Below are positions 17,144 through 25,762 of a stretch of 64,000 nucleotides of DNA, piece by piece; position 1 is the stretch's first letter, and each line of letters begins with the position of its first letter. Under the pieces are notes generated by a model that ran no database searches, was not told the DNA's origin, and saw only the letters and a list, made by a program, of their open reading frames with translations. The position numbers and the translations under genes were made by a program. The DNA is from Aurantimonadaceae bacterium (lineage in GTDB: Bacteria; Pseudomonadota; Alphaproteobacteria; Rhizobiales; Rhizobiaceae). The stretch covers positions 45,622 to 109,621 of the forward strand of contig CANJKV010000001.1 of the NCBI GenBank assembly GCA_947474855.1, written 5' to 3'.

Positions 17144-18226
17144 TCAGCTGGCCCGCGGCAGCACCCAGCCATCCACGACGCGCAGCCGCACCGCCGCGCC
17201 GGTCGGCAGGGGAACGGGACTGCGGACCTGCACCGCAGCCGCCTCGCCTGCCCGTCCGAGATCGACCGTCAGGAGATGATGGCCGCCCTCGAAATGCCCA
17301 TCCCGCACCGTGCCGCCGAGCAGAGGCTCGCCCGGCGAGCGGCTCCCGTCGTCGGCGAGCGCGAGGCCCTCGGGCCGAAGGCAGATCCAGCCGGGCCCGC
17401 CCGGGGCCGAGCCGGCCAGCGAGAGCACGCCCTCGGCGAGCCAAACGTCGAGCCGCGCCGGATCGTCCGCCGACGCGCCCAGCACCTCCACGGGCAGGAG
17501 CCGCCGGCTGCCGACGAAGCGCGCGACGGCCGGCGAGGCGGGACGGTGCCAGATGTCCTCCGGCGCCGCGACCTGTTGCAGACGCCCGCCGTCCAGAACC
17601 GCGACGCGGGTCGCGAGCGCCATGGCTTCGGCCTGATCGTGGGTGACGAAGACGAAGGTGGTGCGGGTCTCGGCATGGATGCGCCGGAACTCCGCGGCCA
17701 TGCTCGCGCGCAGGTTCGCGTCGAGGTTGGCGAGCGGCTCGTCGAGGAGGATGAGCCGCGGCCGCATGGCGAGGCTGCGTGCCAGCGCCACGCGCTGACG
17801 CTGGCCGCCGGAAAGTTCGTGCGGCCGCGCGCGCGCCTTGGCGGAGAGACCGACGAGATCCAGCGCTTGGCCGACCCGCGCCGTGATCTCCGATCGGTCG
17901 AGGCCGCGCCCGTGGAGGCCGAAGGACACGTTGCCCTCCACCGTCATGTGCGGCCAGAGCGCATAGGACTGGAACACCATGCCGAGCCCGCGATCCTCGG
18001 GCTCGACGAAGACACCCTCGCCCGCCACGACCCGCTCGCCGAGCGCGATCGTGCCACGGTCCGGGCGCTCCAGCCCGGCAAGAAGGCGAAGGACGGTCGT
18101 CTTTCCGCAGCCCGACGGCCCGAGAAGCGCGAGGAAGGCGCCGTCCTCGACCTCCAGGTCCAGGTCGTCGACGGCGCGCGTTCCGCCGTAGCTCTTGCTC
18201 ACCTGCCGCAGAACGATACCGACCAT
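17144..18226 (-). CDS. ABC transporter ATP-binding protein (FbpC/PotA-like)
   Basis: A 360-residue ATPase that energises the importer. It has Walker A GPSGCGKTT (36-44), Q-loop Q86, signature LSGGQ (138-142), Walker B LILLDEP (158-164), an H-loop in FVFVTHDQAEAMAL, and a C-terminal TOBE-type regulatory domain from about 270. I use the ATG at 18226 (MVGIVLRQVSKSYGG), where homology starts; the frame is open back to 18373 but that part overlaps the inverted-repeat element. It is the first gene of the importer operon. Confidence 0.92.
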   Translation of the reverse strand: MVGIVLRQVSKSYGGTRAVDDLDLEVEDGAFLALLGPSGCGKTTVLRLLAGLERPDRGTIALGERVVAGEGVFVEPEDRGLGMVFQSYALWPHMTVEGNVSFGLHGRGLDRSEITARVGQALDLVGLSAKARARPHELSGGQRQRVALARSLAMRPRLILLDEPLANLDANLRASMAAEFRRIHAETRTTFVFVTHDQAEAMALATRVAVLDGGRLQQVAAPEDIWHRPASPAVARFVGSRRLLPVEVLGASADDPARLDVWLAEGVLSLAGSAPGGPGWICLRPEGLALADDGSRSPGEPLLGGTVRDGHFEGGHHLLTVDLGRAGEAAAVQVRSPVPLPTGAAVRLRVVDGWVLPRAS

Positions 18227-18321
18227 GCGCGCCGTCAAATTGCCACCCGAAGTCCGGCCACTTAGCTCCCGCATGCGACGGCGCTGTGACAAGCGGGGCC
18301 GAATGAGCTCAACGGCAGCCA

Positions 18322-18487
18322 TAGAGCCTGTCATGGACCATGGATAGGTGTTGTGTCGGGTGAGCGAGGTCATCCGGGGCGTCGGCTAGTTGAGCTAAGA
18401 CGGATAGTCTTGGCTCGACGAACCTCCTACCGGGCTGAACCGCGCTGACCCGACACAACACCTATCCATGGTCCATAACAGGCTCTA
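18322..18487. repeat. Small palindromic element with ~45-nt terminal inverted repeats (MITE-like)
   Basis: The first 40 bases (18322-18361) match the reverse complement of the last 40 (18448-18487) with a single mismatch, and a few more bases match inward (to 18366). The ~80-base middle contains its own small hairpin, AAGAC-GGATA-GTCTT flanked by GAGC/GCTC. The outermost bases are TA on the left and TA on the right just outside GAGCCTG/CAGGCTC, consistent with a TA target duplication. The element carries no ORF. It lies in the 375-base gap between the ABC ATPase and the HWE kinase; the rest of that gap (18227-18321 and 18488-18601) shows nothing I can identify. Alternatives are the remnant of an insertion sequence or a long RNA hairpin. 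Confidence 0.75.
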
Positions 18488-18601
18488 GGTTCGTCCGGTG
18501 CCGCGTCGTCGCGATGGTCGGGCGCTCGACGGTGTCGCCCCGCGTCGCACGGTTCCAGCATGGCCGATGATGACTCTGTAGTGCGCCCGTTCGAGCCGCG
18601 G

Positions 18602-20299
18602 CTAATGCTTCGACGCCGCAGTAGCGTCCGTTCGCTCGGTCCATCGCGCCGCGAAGGGCTCGGTGCGCAGCCCTTCGCCGGTCACGAACGCCAACGGAAG
18701 GGTCGCGAACAACCCGGAGGCGTCGATGCGTTCGATCCGGCCGAAGAGCTGACGCTCCAGGCACAGGCGCACGAGCCGCAAACCGAAGCCGGACGTCCAC
18801 GGCAGGGGATCCTCGCCGTCCGGCAAGACCCAATGGAATCGGATGTGCTCGCCGGCTTTCTCGACGCGCAGGACGACGGGCTGGCCCCTCGCCTGCCCGT
18901 GCAGGCGCTGGTTGACGGCGAGTTCGTGCAGCGCCTGCGCCAGGGGTACGACGGCTTCGGCGCGCATTCGGATCTCGGGGCCTTCGAAGAGGATGGTGAG
19001 CTGCTCCTGCTCGGCCGTCCTCGCGACGAGTTCCGACAGAGCCGTGGGCGACCATTCGGCGTGCGACAGGAGATCGTGCGCTCTCGACAGGGCCATGATG
19101 CGCCCCGAGGTCTTGGACGCCAGAGCCGCGTTGTCGCCGCTGCTCCTGATGGTGTGCTCGACCACGGAGCGGAGCACGGACAGCGTGTTGCGGACCCGGT
19201 GGTTCAGCTCGGCCAGAAGGAGGTCGCGATGACGGTTCCGCTCGCTGAGGGAGGCATCGGCTTCGCGCAGGGCGGTTGCGACCGTCACGAGCTCGCTGAC
19301 CGTCTGAGGCGTCCTGTCCGCCGGTCTGCCCGTCCCCGTCGAAGCTGCCAGCGTCTGGAGCGCCCGGACGTCGCGCTCCAGGCGGAGCGAATAGAGCCGG
19401 GCGAGAAGGGCCGACGTCGCGAGGACGAGGGCGATCACCGCCGCGAGTGACAGAACGAGCGTGCGGAACGGCGCGTTGAGGACCGAACGGGGCACCGCGA
19501 CCACGACGCGCCAGGGGGTCTCCTCCAGCGTGTCGTAGGCCGTGAAGACCGGCGTCCCATCAAGGGCCTGGACATCGTCGACGACGCCGGACTGGAACTC
19601 GGCCGCTCGTTCGGTGAACGAGGGCGGCGCGAGCTCGCCGATATAGCGCTCCTGGTCCCGGCTCCGCGCCACCACACGATCGCTTCCGTCGAGAACGGTC
19701 GCGGTCCAGGCGGCCGGCAGGGGCGCATTTGCCAGAATGCCGCGGATCACCTCCGGCGCCATCGCCATGTTCAAAGCGTAGCGGACCTCGCCCTCGACCC
19801 TGAGAGGAACGTTGACCAGCACGTATCGTCCTCCCGTCAGGGCGCCCGTGTAGAGGTCGGACACGGTCGGATCGCCCGTCGAGAACACGCGCACGTCCGC
19901 GGTGACGACCGCCGGATCCCTGTTCACGGGCAACGGCGTGCCGGTGGGAACGAGCGTGTTCATCGTTTGGCGATGGTCGCGATCCCGCACCGAGATCATC
20001 GATCCGCGGACCTTGAGGAGCTGCAACGCCTGCTCGCGGAGTGCTCCGAAATCCTGGACGGCAACGTTCGGTGAGGTCGCCAGGGCCTGCAGCGCTGCCT
20101 TCGTCGCTACGAGCTCGCGGTCCAGCTGGCTGCTCACGGTGGCCGCGAGCGCGACGGCGCCTTCCTCGACCCGTCTGTGCTCGGCGACCGCGTACCACCA
20201 GCCGAGACCGAGGCCGAGCAGGAGCTGGGGAACGAGGATCAGCACGGCGAACACCAGAAGGTGCCAGCGGATCGGCAGGGTTCGGAGCGACGGCTTCAT
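18602..20299 (-). CDS. Membrane-bound HWE/HisKA_2-type sensor histidine kinase
   Basis: A 565-residue sensor. A transmembrane helix lies at about 12-38, then a ~240-residue extracytoplasmic sensor of the dCache type (PVFTAYDTLEETPWRVVVAVP marks its end), then a second membrane helix near 280-300. The phosphoacceptor box LLLAELNHRVRNTLSVLRSVV follows. The ATPase part has an N-box-like HELAVNQ and a G-box GFGLRLVRLCLE, but both look degenerate compared with typical HWE kinases (which read HELATNAVKYG). The ATG at 20299 puts the first membrane helix near the N-terminus. The next gene upstream is a hybrid kinase and a lone receiver follows further on, so the three may form one signalling pathway, possibly linked to general stress. 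Confidence 0.85.
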   Translation of the reverse strand: MKPSLRTLPIRWHLLVFAVLILVPQLLLGLGLGWWYAVAEHRRVEEGAVALAATVSSQLDRELVATKAALQALATSPNVAVQDFGALREQALQLLKVRGSMISVRDRDHRQTMNTLVPTGTPLPVNRDPAVVTADVRVFSTGDPTVSDLYTGALTGGRYVLVNVPLRVEGEVRYALNMAMAPEVIRGILANAPLPAAWTATVLDGSDRVVARSRDQERYIGELAPPSFTERAAEFQSGVVDDVQALDGTPVFTAYDTLEETPWRVVVAVPRSVLNAPFRTLVLSLAAVIALVLATSALLARLYSLRLERDVRALQTLAASTGTGRPADRTPQTVSELVTVATALREADASLSERNRHRDLLLAELNHRVRNTLSVLRSVVEHTIRSSGDNAALASKTSGRIMALSRAHDLLSHAEWSPTALSELVARTAEQEQLTILFEGPEIRMRAEAVVPLAQALHELAVNQRLHGQARGQPVVLRVEKAGEHIRFHWVLPDGEDPLPWTSGFGLRLVRLCLERQLFGRIERIDASGLFATLPLAFVTGEGLRTEPFAARWTERTDATAASKH

Positions 20300-20387
20300 C
20301 GTCGCTCGACATCCGCCATCGCGCCGGCCAGGGGCTTCGTCCCCCTCCGATCTCGCCGAACCGTCGCCACCCTGCGCGAGGCCGACC

Positions 20388-23090
20388 TCACGGCCGCTCA
20401 TCCCGGATGACGGCTCCGATCCGGCGGCCGAGATCCTCGACGTTGAACGGCTTCGTCACGACCGACATGCCGTGATGGAGATGGCCGTGATTGAGCACGG
20501 CATTCTCGGCGTAGCCCGTCACGAACAGCACCTTGAGGGTCGGCCTGAGTTCCCGGGCTGCGTCCGCGACCTGCCGTCCGTTCATGCCGTTGGGAAGGCC
20601 GACATCGGTGATCAGGAGGTCGATCCGCGCGTTCGATTGCAGCACCTTCATGCCCGAGGGGCCGTCGACCGCCTCGATCGCCCTGTAGCCGAGGTCTTCC
20701 AGGACGTCGACGACGAGCATGCGCACCAGCGGCTCGTCGTCGATGACCAGCACGGTTTCCCCGTCGCCGCCGGGAACCGCTGGCTGCGCGGCTCCGACGG
20801 ATTCGGCCTCGGCGTCGCCGAGGTGTCGAGGCAGGTAGACGCAGACCATCGTGCCCTGCCCGACTTCCGAATAGATCCGCACCTGACCGCCGGACTGGCG
20901 GGCGAAGCCGTAGATCATCGAGAGGCCGAGGCCGGTACCGACGCCGATGGGTTTGGTGGTGAAGAAGGGCTCCATCGCCCGCTCGACGACGTCGCGCGGC
21001 ATGCCGGTTCCGTTGTCCGAGACGCAGAGCGACACGTACTGGCCGGGCGGCAGGTCGCGCTCGCGCGCCGCCCGCTCGTCGAGCCAACGGTTGCCCGTCT
21101 CAATCGTGAGCCTGCCCCCGTCCGGCATGGCATCGCGGGCGTTGATGCACAGGTTCAGGAGCGCGTTCTCGAGCTGGTTGGGATCGGCGAGAACCGGCCA
21201 GGCGCCGCTGGCGGCGACGACCTCCACCGAGATCGACGGCCCGACCGTGCGGCGGACGAGCTCCTCCATGCCGACCACCAGGGTGTTGACGTTGGTCGGC
21301 TTGGGATCGAGCGTCTGGCGCCGCGAGAACGCGAGGAGGCGGTGCGTCAGGGCAGCGGCGCGGCGCGCGGCGCCCTGCGCGGCGGACAAGTAGCGCTCGA
21401 CATCGGCGCTGCGCCCCTGGGCGATCCTCGTCTCCATCATCTCGAGGCTACCCGAGATCCCGGCCAGGAGATTGTTGAAATCGTGCGCGAGCCCTCCGGT
21501 GAGCTGGCCGACCGCCTCCATCTTCTGGCTCTGGCGCAGCTGCTCCTCGATGCGCTTCTGATCGGTCACGTCGCGGCCGACGATGTGGAACGAGCCGGTC
21601 TCCACCTCGGGGATCGCCGTCCAATCGATCGTTCGGTATGCGCCGTCCCTGCCGCGAACATGGTCGACGAAGTCGGTGACGGTCTCTCCCTTCGACAGGC
21701 GTCGAACGACGTCGGCCGCTTCCGAGTGGTCGGCCGGGTCGACGATATCGGCGAAGGGATGAGCGAGCAGTTCCTCCTCGGTCCAGCCGAGCATGCGGGT
21801 CCAGGCCGGGTTGACCGACTTCATATACCCGTCGAAGCCGGCCGTCCCCATCAGGTCGTTGGTGCTCTGCCAGACGCGGTCACGCTCGCGGGTGCGGCGA
21901 TCAAGCTCCTCCGCCTGTCGCTTCACCCGCGTCACGTCGCGCACGGTGGCGTAGATGCGCCCGTCCCGCGGCACCGCGTTCCAGGAAAGCCAGCGGTAGG
22001 TTCCGTCGCTATGTCGATAACGGTTCTCGAAGGAGAGCTGGGCCTTTCCGTCCGACAACCGGGCGGCGGCCGCGCGGGTCGTGCCCTGGTCGCCGGGATG
22101 AACGAAGTCCAGGAACGGCCGCGATCGCATGTCCTCCTCGCTCCAGCCGAGCGTCTCGGTCCAGGCCGGATTGAGTTCGACGAAGTAGCCGTCGAGATCG
22201 GCGACGCAGAGAAGGTCGTTGGACGCGCTCCAGATCAGGTCGCGCTCGCGGGTCCGCTCCTCGACCTTGGCCTGCAGCGCCGAATTGAGCCGGGCAAGCT
22301 CCGCCGCCTGGCGCTTGTTGTCGTCGATGTCGGTGTTGGTGCCGACCCAGCGCGACACGGCCCCGGCATCGTTTCTCACGGGAATGGCGCGCACGAGGAA
22401 CCACCGGAACAGGCCGTCGTGGCGCCGGATGCGGAACTCCACCTCGTAGGTCTCGCCCGTCGCGAGGCTGCGTGACCAGGCTTCCACGGCCTGCGGCAGG
22501 TCGTCGGCATGCACGATCCGGCCCCACGTCTCGGCACCATTGAGCGTGCCGGGCGCGACGCCGCAATAGGCGTAGACTTGGGCGTTGAACCAATCGAGGT
22601 GGCCGTCGCCCGTTGCCGCCCAGACCTGGTTCGGCACGGCCTGCGCGAAGACGCGGAACTGTTCCTCGCTCCGGCGCAGCTCCGTTTCGGCGGCCTTGCG
22701 CGCGCTCGTGTCGTTGAACAGGAGGGCGACGCGATGGCGCTCCGACGCGTCGACCGGAAAGGCGTAGACGTCGAACCATCGGGCCATGGCGTCCGAGCCG
22801 CTCTCGAAGCGGCTCGACTCGCGCCGACGGTCGATGTCGGCATAGGTATCGACCCAGGCCTGCTCGAGGTTCGGCACGAGCGTCCGGGCGGTGCGCCCCG
22901 TCGCGTCCCTCAGACCTGTTTGTTGCTCGAAGGACGGATTGGTCTCGACGAAGAGGTAGTCGACGGCTCGGCCATCGGCATCGTGGAGCACCTCCAGCAC
23001 GCAGAAGCCGAGATCGGTGTTGTCGAGGATCGCACCGTAACGGGCGGCATCTTCGTCGAGGTGGAGTCCGGTCGGCTCGGGATCGCTCAT
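20388..23090 (-). CDS. Multi-PAS hybrid sensor histidine kinase with C-terminal receiver
   Basis: A 900-residue soluble kinase with no membrane helix. About four PAS domains cover residues 15-510 (for example WSASNDLLCVADLDGYFVELNPAW and WQSTNDLMGTAGFDGYMKSVNPAW, which are internal duplicates). HisKA carries His536 in GLAHDFNNLLAG, the HATPase domain has LENALLNLCINARDAMP and GTGLGLSMIYGF, and the receiver has Asp829 in LLITDVGLPNGMNG. Autophosphorylation would pass phosphate to the attached receiver and perhaps to the lone receiver upstream. It is 88 bases from the HWE kinase gene. The signal is unknown; I see no obvious heme- or flavin-binding cysteine motif. Confidence 0.92.
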   Translation of the reverse strand: MSDPEPTGLHLDEDAARYGAILDNTDLGFCVLEVLHDADGRAVDYLFVETNPSFEQQTGLRDATGRTARTLVPNLEQAWVDTYADIDRRRESSRFESGSDAMARWFDVYAFPVDASERHRVALLFNDTSARKAAETELRRSEEQFRVFAQAVPNQVWAATGDGHLDWFNAQVYAYCGVAPGTLNGAETWGRIVHADDLPQAVEAWSRSLATGETYEVEFRIRRHDGLFRWFLVRAIPVRNDAGAVSRWVGTNTDIDDNKRQAAELARLNSALQAKVEERTRERDLIWSASNDLLCVADLDGYFVELNPAWTETLGWSEEDMRSRPFLDFVHPGDQGTTRAAAARLSDGKAQLSFENRYRHSDGTYRWLSWNAVPRDGRIYATVRDVTRVKRQAEELDRRTRERDRVWQSTNDLMGTAGFDGYMKSVNPAWTRMLGWTEEELLAHPFADIVDPADHSEAADVVRRLSKGETVTDFVDHVRGRDGAYRTIDWTAIPEVETGSFHIVGRDVTDQKRIEEQLRQSQKMEAVGQLTGGLAHDFNNLLAGISGSLEMMETRIAQGRSADVERYLSAAQGAARRAAALTHRLLAFSRRQTLDPKPTNVNTLVVGMEELVRRTVGPSISVEVVAASGAWPVLADPNQLENALLNLCINARDAMPDGGRLTIETGNRWLDERAARERDLPPGQYVSLCVSDNGTGMPRDVVERAMEPFFTTKPIGVGTGLGLSMIYGFARQSGGQVRIYSEVGQGTMVCVYLPRHLGDAEAESVGAAQPAVPGGDGETVLVIDDEPLVRMLVVDVLEDLGYRAIEAVDGPSGMKVLQSNARIDLLITDVGLPNGMNGRQVADAARELRPTLKVLFVTGYAENAVLNHGHLHHGMSVVTKPFNVEDLGRRIGAVIRDERP

Positions 23091-23385
23091 CTCGAAAGGT
23101 CAGGTCCGGCTGCGGGATGCTGTGTCATGCAGGACGCCACCCGAAGGGACCGACGCCCGATCCATTCCGCTGGCCCGGAGCGGCGGCCCGGAGGAGCCTA
23201 GATAGTCGTCTAGACGCCTTTGGCGAGGCTCGTCCTGGTTGTGCGATTGCCCGGTCGGCATGTCGTCGTCAGCCGCCCGAATTCCATGCCCGGACATCGA
23301 CGGTCTTCGCACGGGCGAGTCGCACCCGGGTCTTCATCGGGTGCGCGTCAGGGGCGACGGAGCGCTCCGTGCAGATCATCGTTGG

Positions 23386-23772
23386 TCAGCGTTCCTGATG
23401 GTCTGGCACTTCGAGGACGAGCGGCTCAAGGGCCCGCAGAATGTCCTCCTCCCGGAAGGGCTTGGCGATGAAGCCCAGGGGCTCCCAGGCTGCGGCAATC
23501 GCGCGGAGGCGGTTGTCGACGTTGCCGGACACGAAGAGGGAGCCGACACCATGCTCCTCCCTCAGCCGCCGTGCGACATCCACGCCGTCGTGGCTGCCGG
23601 CGATGTTGTAGTCCATGATCGCGACGTCGAGACGTTTCCTGGAGGCGATCTCCATGGCCTCGCTCATCCGCGTCGCGATGCCGGCGACCTCGTGATCCGC
23701 ATCCTCGATGATGCTTTGAAGATCCATCGCGATCAACGGCTCGTCCTCGACGATCAACACGCATAGGCTCAT
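23386..23772 (-). CDS. Single-domain response regulator
   Basis: A 128-residue receiver with no output domain. It has the acidic pair E9/D10, phosphoacceptor D54 (VAIMDYNIAG), a conserved Ser82 in LFVSGN, and K104 in FIAKPF. The ATG at 23772 starts the receiver fold directly. Such proteins act as phosphate relays or sinks, often with HWE kinases in alphaproteobacteria. It lies 295 bases upstream of the hybrid kinase on the same strand; the gap 23091-23385 shows no gene or clear site. Confidence 0.9.
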   Translation of the reverse strand: MSLCVLIVEDEPLIAMDLQSIIEDADHEVAGIATRMSEAMEIASRKRLDVAIMDYNIAGSHDGVDVARRLREEHGVGSLFVSGNVDNRLRAIAAAWEPLGFIAKPFREEDILRALEPLVLEVPDHQER

Positions 23773-23990
23773 TGCTGCAGGCTCCTTCGAGCCGCAAACA
23801 CACCGCGAGGCCGGAAGGATGCGGTGAATAGGCGTTGAACCTGTGGACGGCGACGGGTGACGGTAGACCGGCCCCCATCGATGAGCCTCGGCTGATCGCG
23901 ATCGCGACCCCAGCCCCCGATCGCCCGGCGCATCCCCCGCCGATCCGCGCGGACCGGCGAGCCGCACCCGCGCGGTACGGGAGAGCCGGA

Positions 23991-25187
23991 CTATCGCCTG
24001 GCGGGCCTCAGGCGGATGAGGTCGACGTCGTCGCTCGACATCGGTCCGTCGCCACCTCCGGCCGACCGGCCGCGAATCCCGACCGTGGACCGATCGACGG
24101 CCTCCAAAAACCGGGTCCGCGTGAGATCACGCCCGCTCTCGGCCAGGCCGTCCCGCACGAGGCTTGCGAGCAGGTCTGCAAGTTCGTCGCGACTGGCGAA
24201 GGGAGGAGCCGGCCTCACGAGAAGGGTTTCGGCAGGCGCTTCGGCGAGGCGCTCGAGATCGCTGGGCGTTTTCACCGCGAAAATCGACACGATGAGGCTG
24301 GTGCCGGCGAGGTCCGCCTCGGGAAGCGCCAGGATCGCGGCGAGGTCGCGGGCCGACGTCGCGTGACGTTCCACGCGGTCACCGGCATCCCGAAGCGTAC
24401 CGGCATTCCGCGAGATGAAGTCGGCAAGGGCACTCTCGCCGGGGGTGAGCCACACGACGTCGGGCAGCCGCTCGCGATCTCGCGACGGCAGGTGGGCCGG
24501 ACCGACCACCGGGATGCCTTGGGCGACGAGCGCGTCGAGGAGCCCGGTGCCGAAGGCCGTTCCCGGCTCGCTGCCGAGAACCGCGAAGACGTCGTCGAAC
24601 GCTCTGGAGGCCGGATCGGCGAGGATCGAGACGAATTCGGCGCGCCGCCCGTTCACGTCGGGCGAACCGAGGGCGCGCCAGGCCCGCTCCAGGGACAGGC
24701 GAAGGGCCTCTGCTTCCTCGCGGTTGCCGGGCTGCGCCGCGACGGCGAAGCGGACCCGCCCCGCTTCGACCCCGCGTCGCTCGTCCGCCTCGAGCTGCGA
24801 CAGAAAGAGCCATAGGGCATCGATCTGCGCCTCTTCGAGCCCATAGCGCGGCATGGCGAGGGCCAGAGGCCGTCCGTCGCTGCGAAGCCCGTCGCGGAGC
24901 GCGCGGGCGAAGAGCGCGGGGTCGTAGGCGGGACGCGTGGGCGCGGGCTCGCGCAGCGTTCGGCCGTCCACCGGCGGGATCACCGCCGAGCCCGCGACCG
25001 CCCCCGACGCGTCGCGGCCATGGCAGCCCGAGCATCGAAGCCCGGTCTGCGGCACGCCGGCGATCGTCGCAGCTCGGTCGGAGGCTCGCATGCCCCGGAA
25101 GATGGCGCTCCCGCTCTCCCCGCCGATCGCAGGACCGATCGAGGCCAGCACACCGAAAAGGCTGACGACGAGCAGACAGTGCCTCAC
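23991..25187 (-). CDS. Cytochrome c fused to a periplasmic-binding-protein-like domain
   Basis: A 398-residue exported protein with a signal sequence (CLLVVSLFGVLASIGPAIGG). The N-terminal class I cytochrome c has heme motif C52-S-G-C55-H56 and likely axial M112 in AMPRY. From about 145 to the end comes an alpha/beta region (RVRFAVAAQPGNREEAEALRLSLERA, PVVGPAHLP) that looks like a type I periplasmic-binding-protein fold. I start at the GTG at 25187, which overlaps the SCO gene's stop as GTGA; the longer ATG frame to 25754 is the SCO gene's shadow. It is the last gene of the multicopper oxidase operon and probably accepts or passes electrons in the periplasm. Confidence 0.8.
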   Translation of the reverse strand: MRHCLLVVSLFGVLASIGPAIGGESGSAIFRGMRASDRAATIAGVPQTGLRCSGCHGRDASGAVAGSAVIPPVDGRTLREPAPTRPAYDPALFARALRDGLRSDGRPLALAMPRYGLEEAQIDALWLFLSQLEADERRGVEAGRVRFAVAAQPGNREEAEALRLSLERAWRALGSPDVNGRRAEFVSILADPASRAFDDVFAVLGSEPGTAFGTGLLDALVAQGIPVVGPAHLPSRDRERLPDVVWLTPGESALADFISRNAGTLRDAGDRVERHATSARDLAAILALPEADLAGTSLIVSIFAVKTPSDLERLAEAPAETLLVRPAPPFASRDELADLLASLVRDGLAESGRDLTRTRFLEAVDRSTVGIRGRSAGGGDGPMSSDDVDLIRLRPARR

Positions 25188-25762
25188 GGCGGAGATCGGA
25201 CCCAGTCCAGGAGTTCCTGCGGTTCGACGAAGCCGTCGCGGATCGAGGGCTCGCGGTCCCCGGGAGCCCAGCGCACGAAGCGAACGGAGTGATCCTCGCC
25301 GCTGGACGGGCGCATGGCGAGCCCGTCCAGAACGGCGAAGACGTCGGCGGGATGGCCGGTGAGGAAGATCCGCGAGGGGTCGAGATAACGAGCCCGCTCG
25401 GCTTGGAGGCGTTCCGGCGTGTCGTCGAGCGGGTTCAGCGTCAGCGTCGCCAGGGTGATGCCCTCGAGGCCTTCCGTCCGTGCCTTGCGGGCGACGGCGT
25501 CCATGATGGCGTCGCTGGGCGGACACTGGGCGAGGCAGCCGGTCAGGGTGAAGGACAGGAGCAGCGTCCCCTCGCCCGCCAGATCGTCCGGGAAGCGAAG
25601 GGTCCGCCCGTCCGACGTCACGAGCTCGACCCCGACGGTCCGTGGCCCCGGCGCGCTGCTTTCGACGCTCAAGTCGATCGCGCGGGCGACGCCCGGGGCC
25701 GAAAAAAGCAAGGCCGCGGCGGCGGCGCGGAGCATCCATCGCAGGGTGTCGCAAGCGGTCAT
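25184..25762 (-). CDS. SCO1/SenC-family copper chaperone
   Basis: A 192-residue exported thioredoxin-fold protein. A hydrophobic signal sequence occupies about 10-28. The copper ligands C76 and C80 sit in TGCLAQCPP, and the distal H158 in EDHSVRF, the set used by SCO proteins to bind and deliver copper. The start ATG at 25762 overlaps the propeller gene's stop as ATGA. In this operon the natural client is the giant multicopper oxidase rather than cytochrome oxidase. A thiol-disulfide role is the alternative. Confidence 0.88.
   Translation of the reverse strand: MTACDTLRWMLRAAAAALLFSAPGVARAIDLSVESSAPGPRTVGVELVTSDGRTLRFPDDLAGEGTLLLSFTLTGCLAQCPPSDAIMDAVARKARTEGLEGITLATLTLNPLDDTPERLQAERARYLDPSRIFLTGHPADVFAVLDGLAMRPSSGEDHSVRFVRWAPGDREPSIRDGFVEPQELLDWVRSPP

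Noticed and set aside
18331-18480. The long inverted repeat as a rho-independent terminator
   Set aside because: Arms of ~45 nt with an ~80-base centre and no T-tract do not fit an intrinsic terminator; a MITE-like element explains the structure better.
19902-22475. 857-residue plus-strand frame opposite the two sensor kinases
   Set aside because: It spans two well-supported minus-strand genes and their gap, and its translation has shadow composition (His/Arg/Asp-rich, no motifs).
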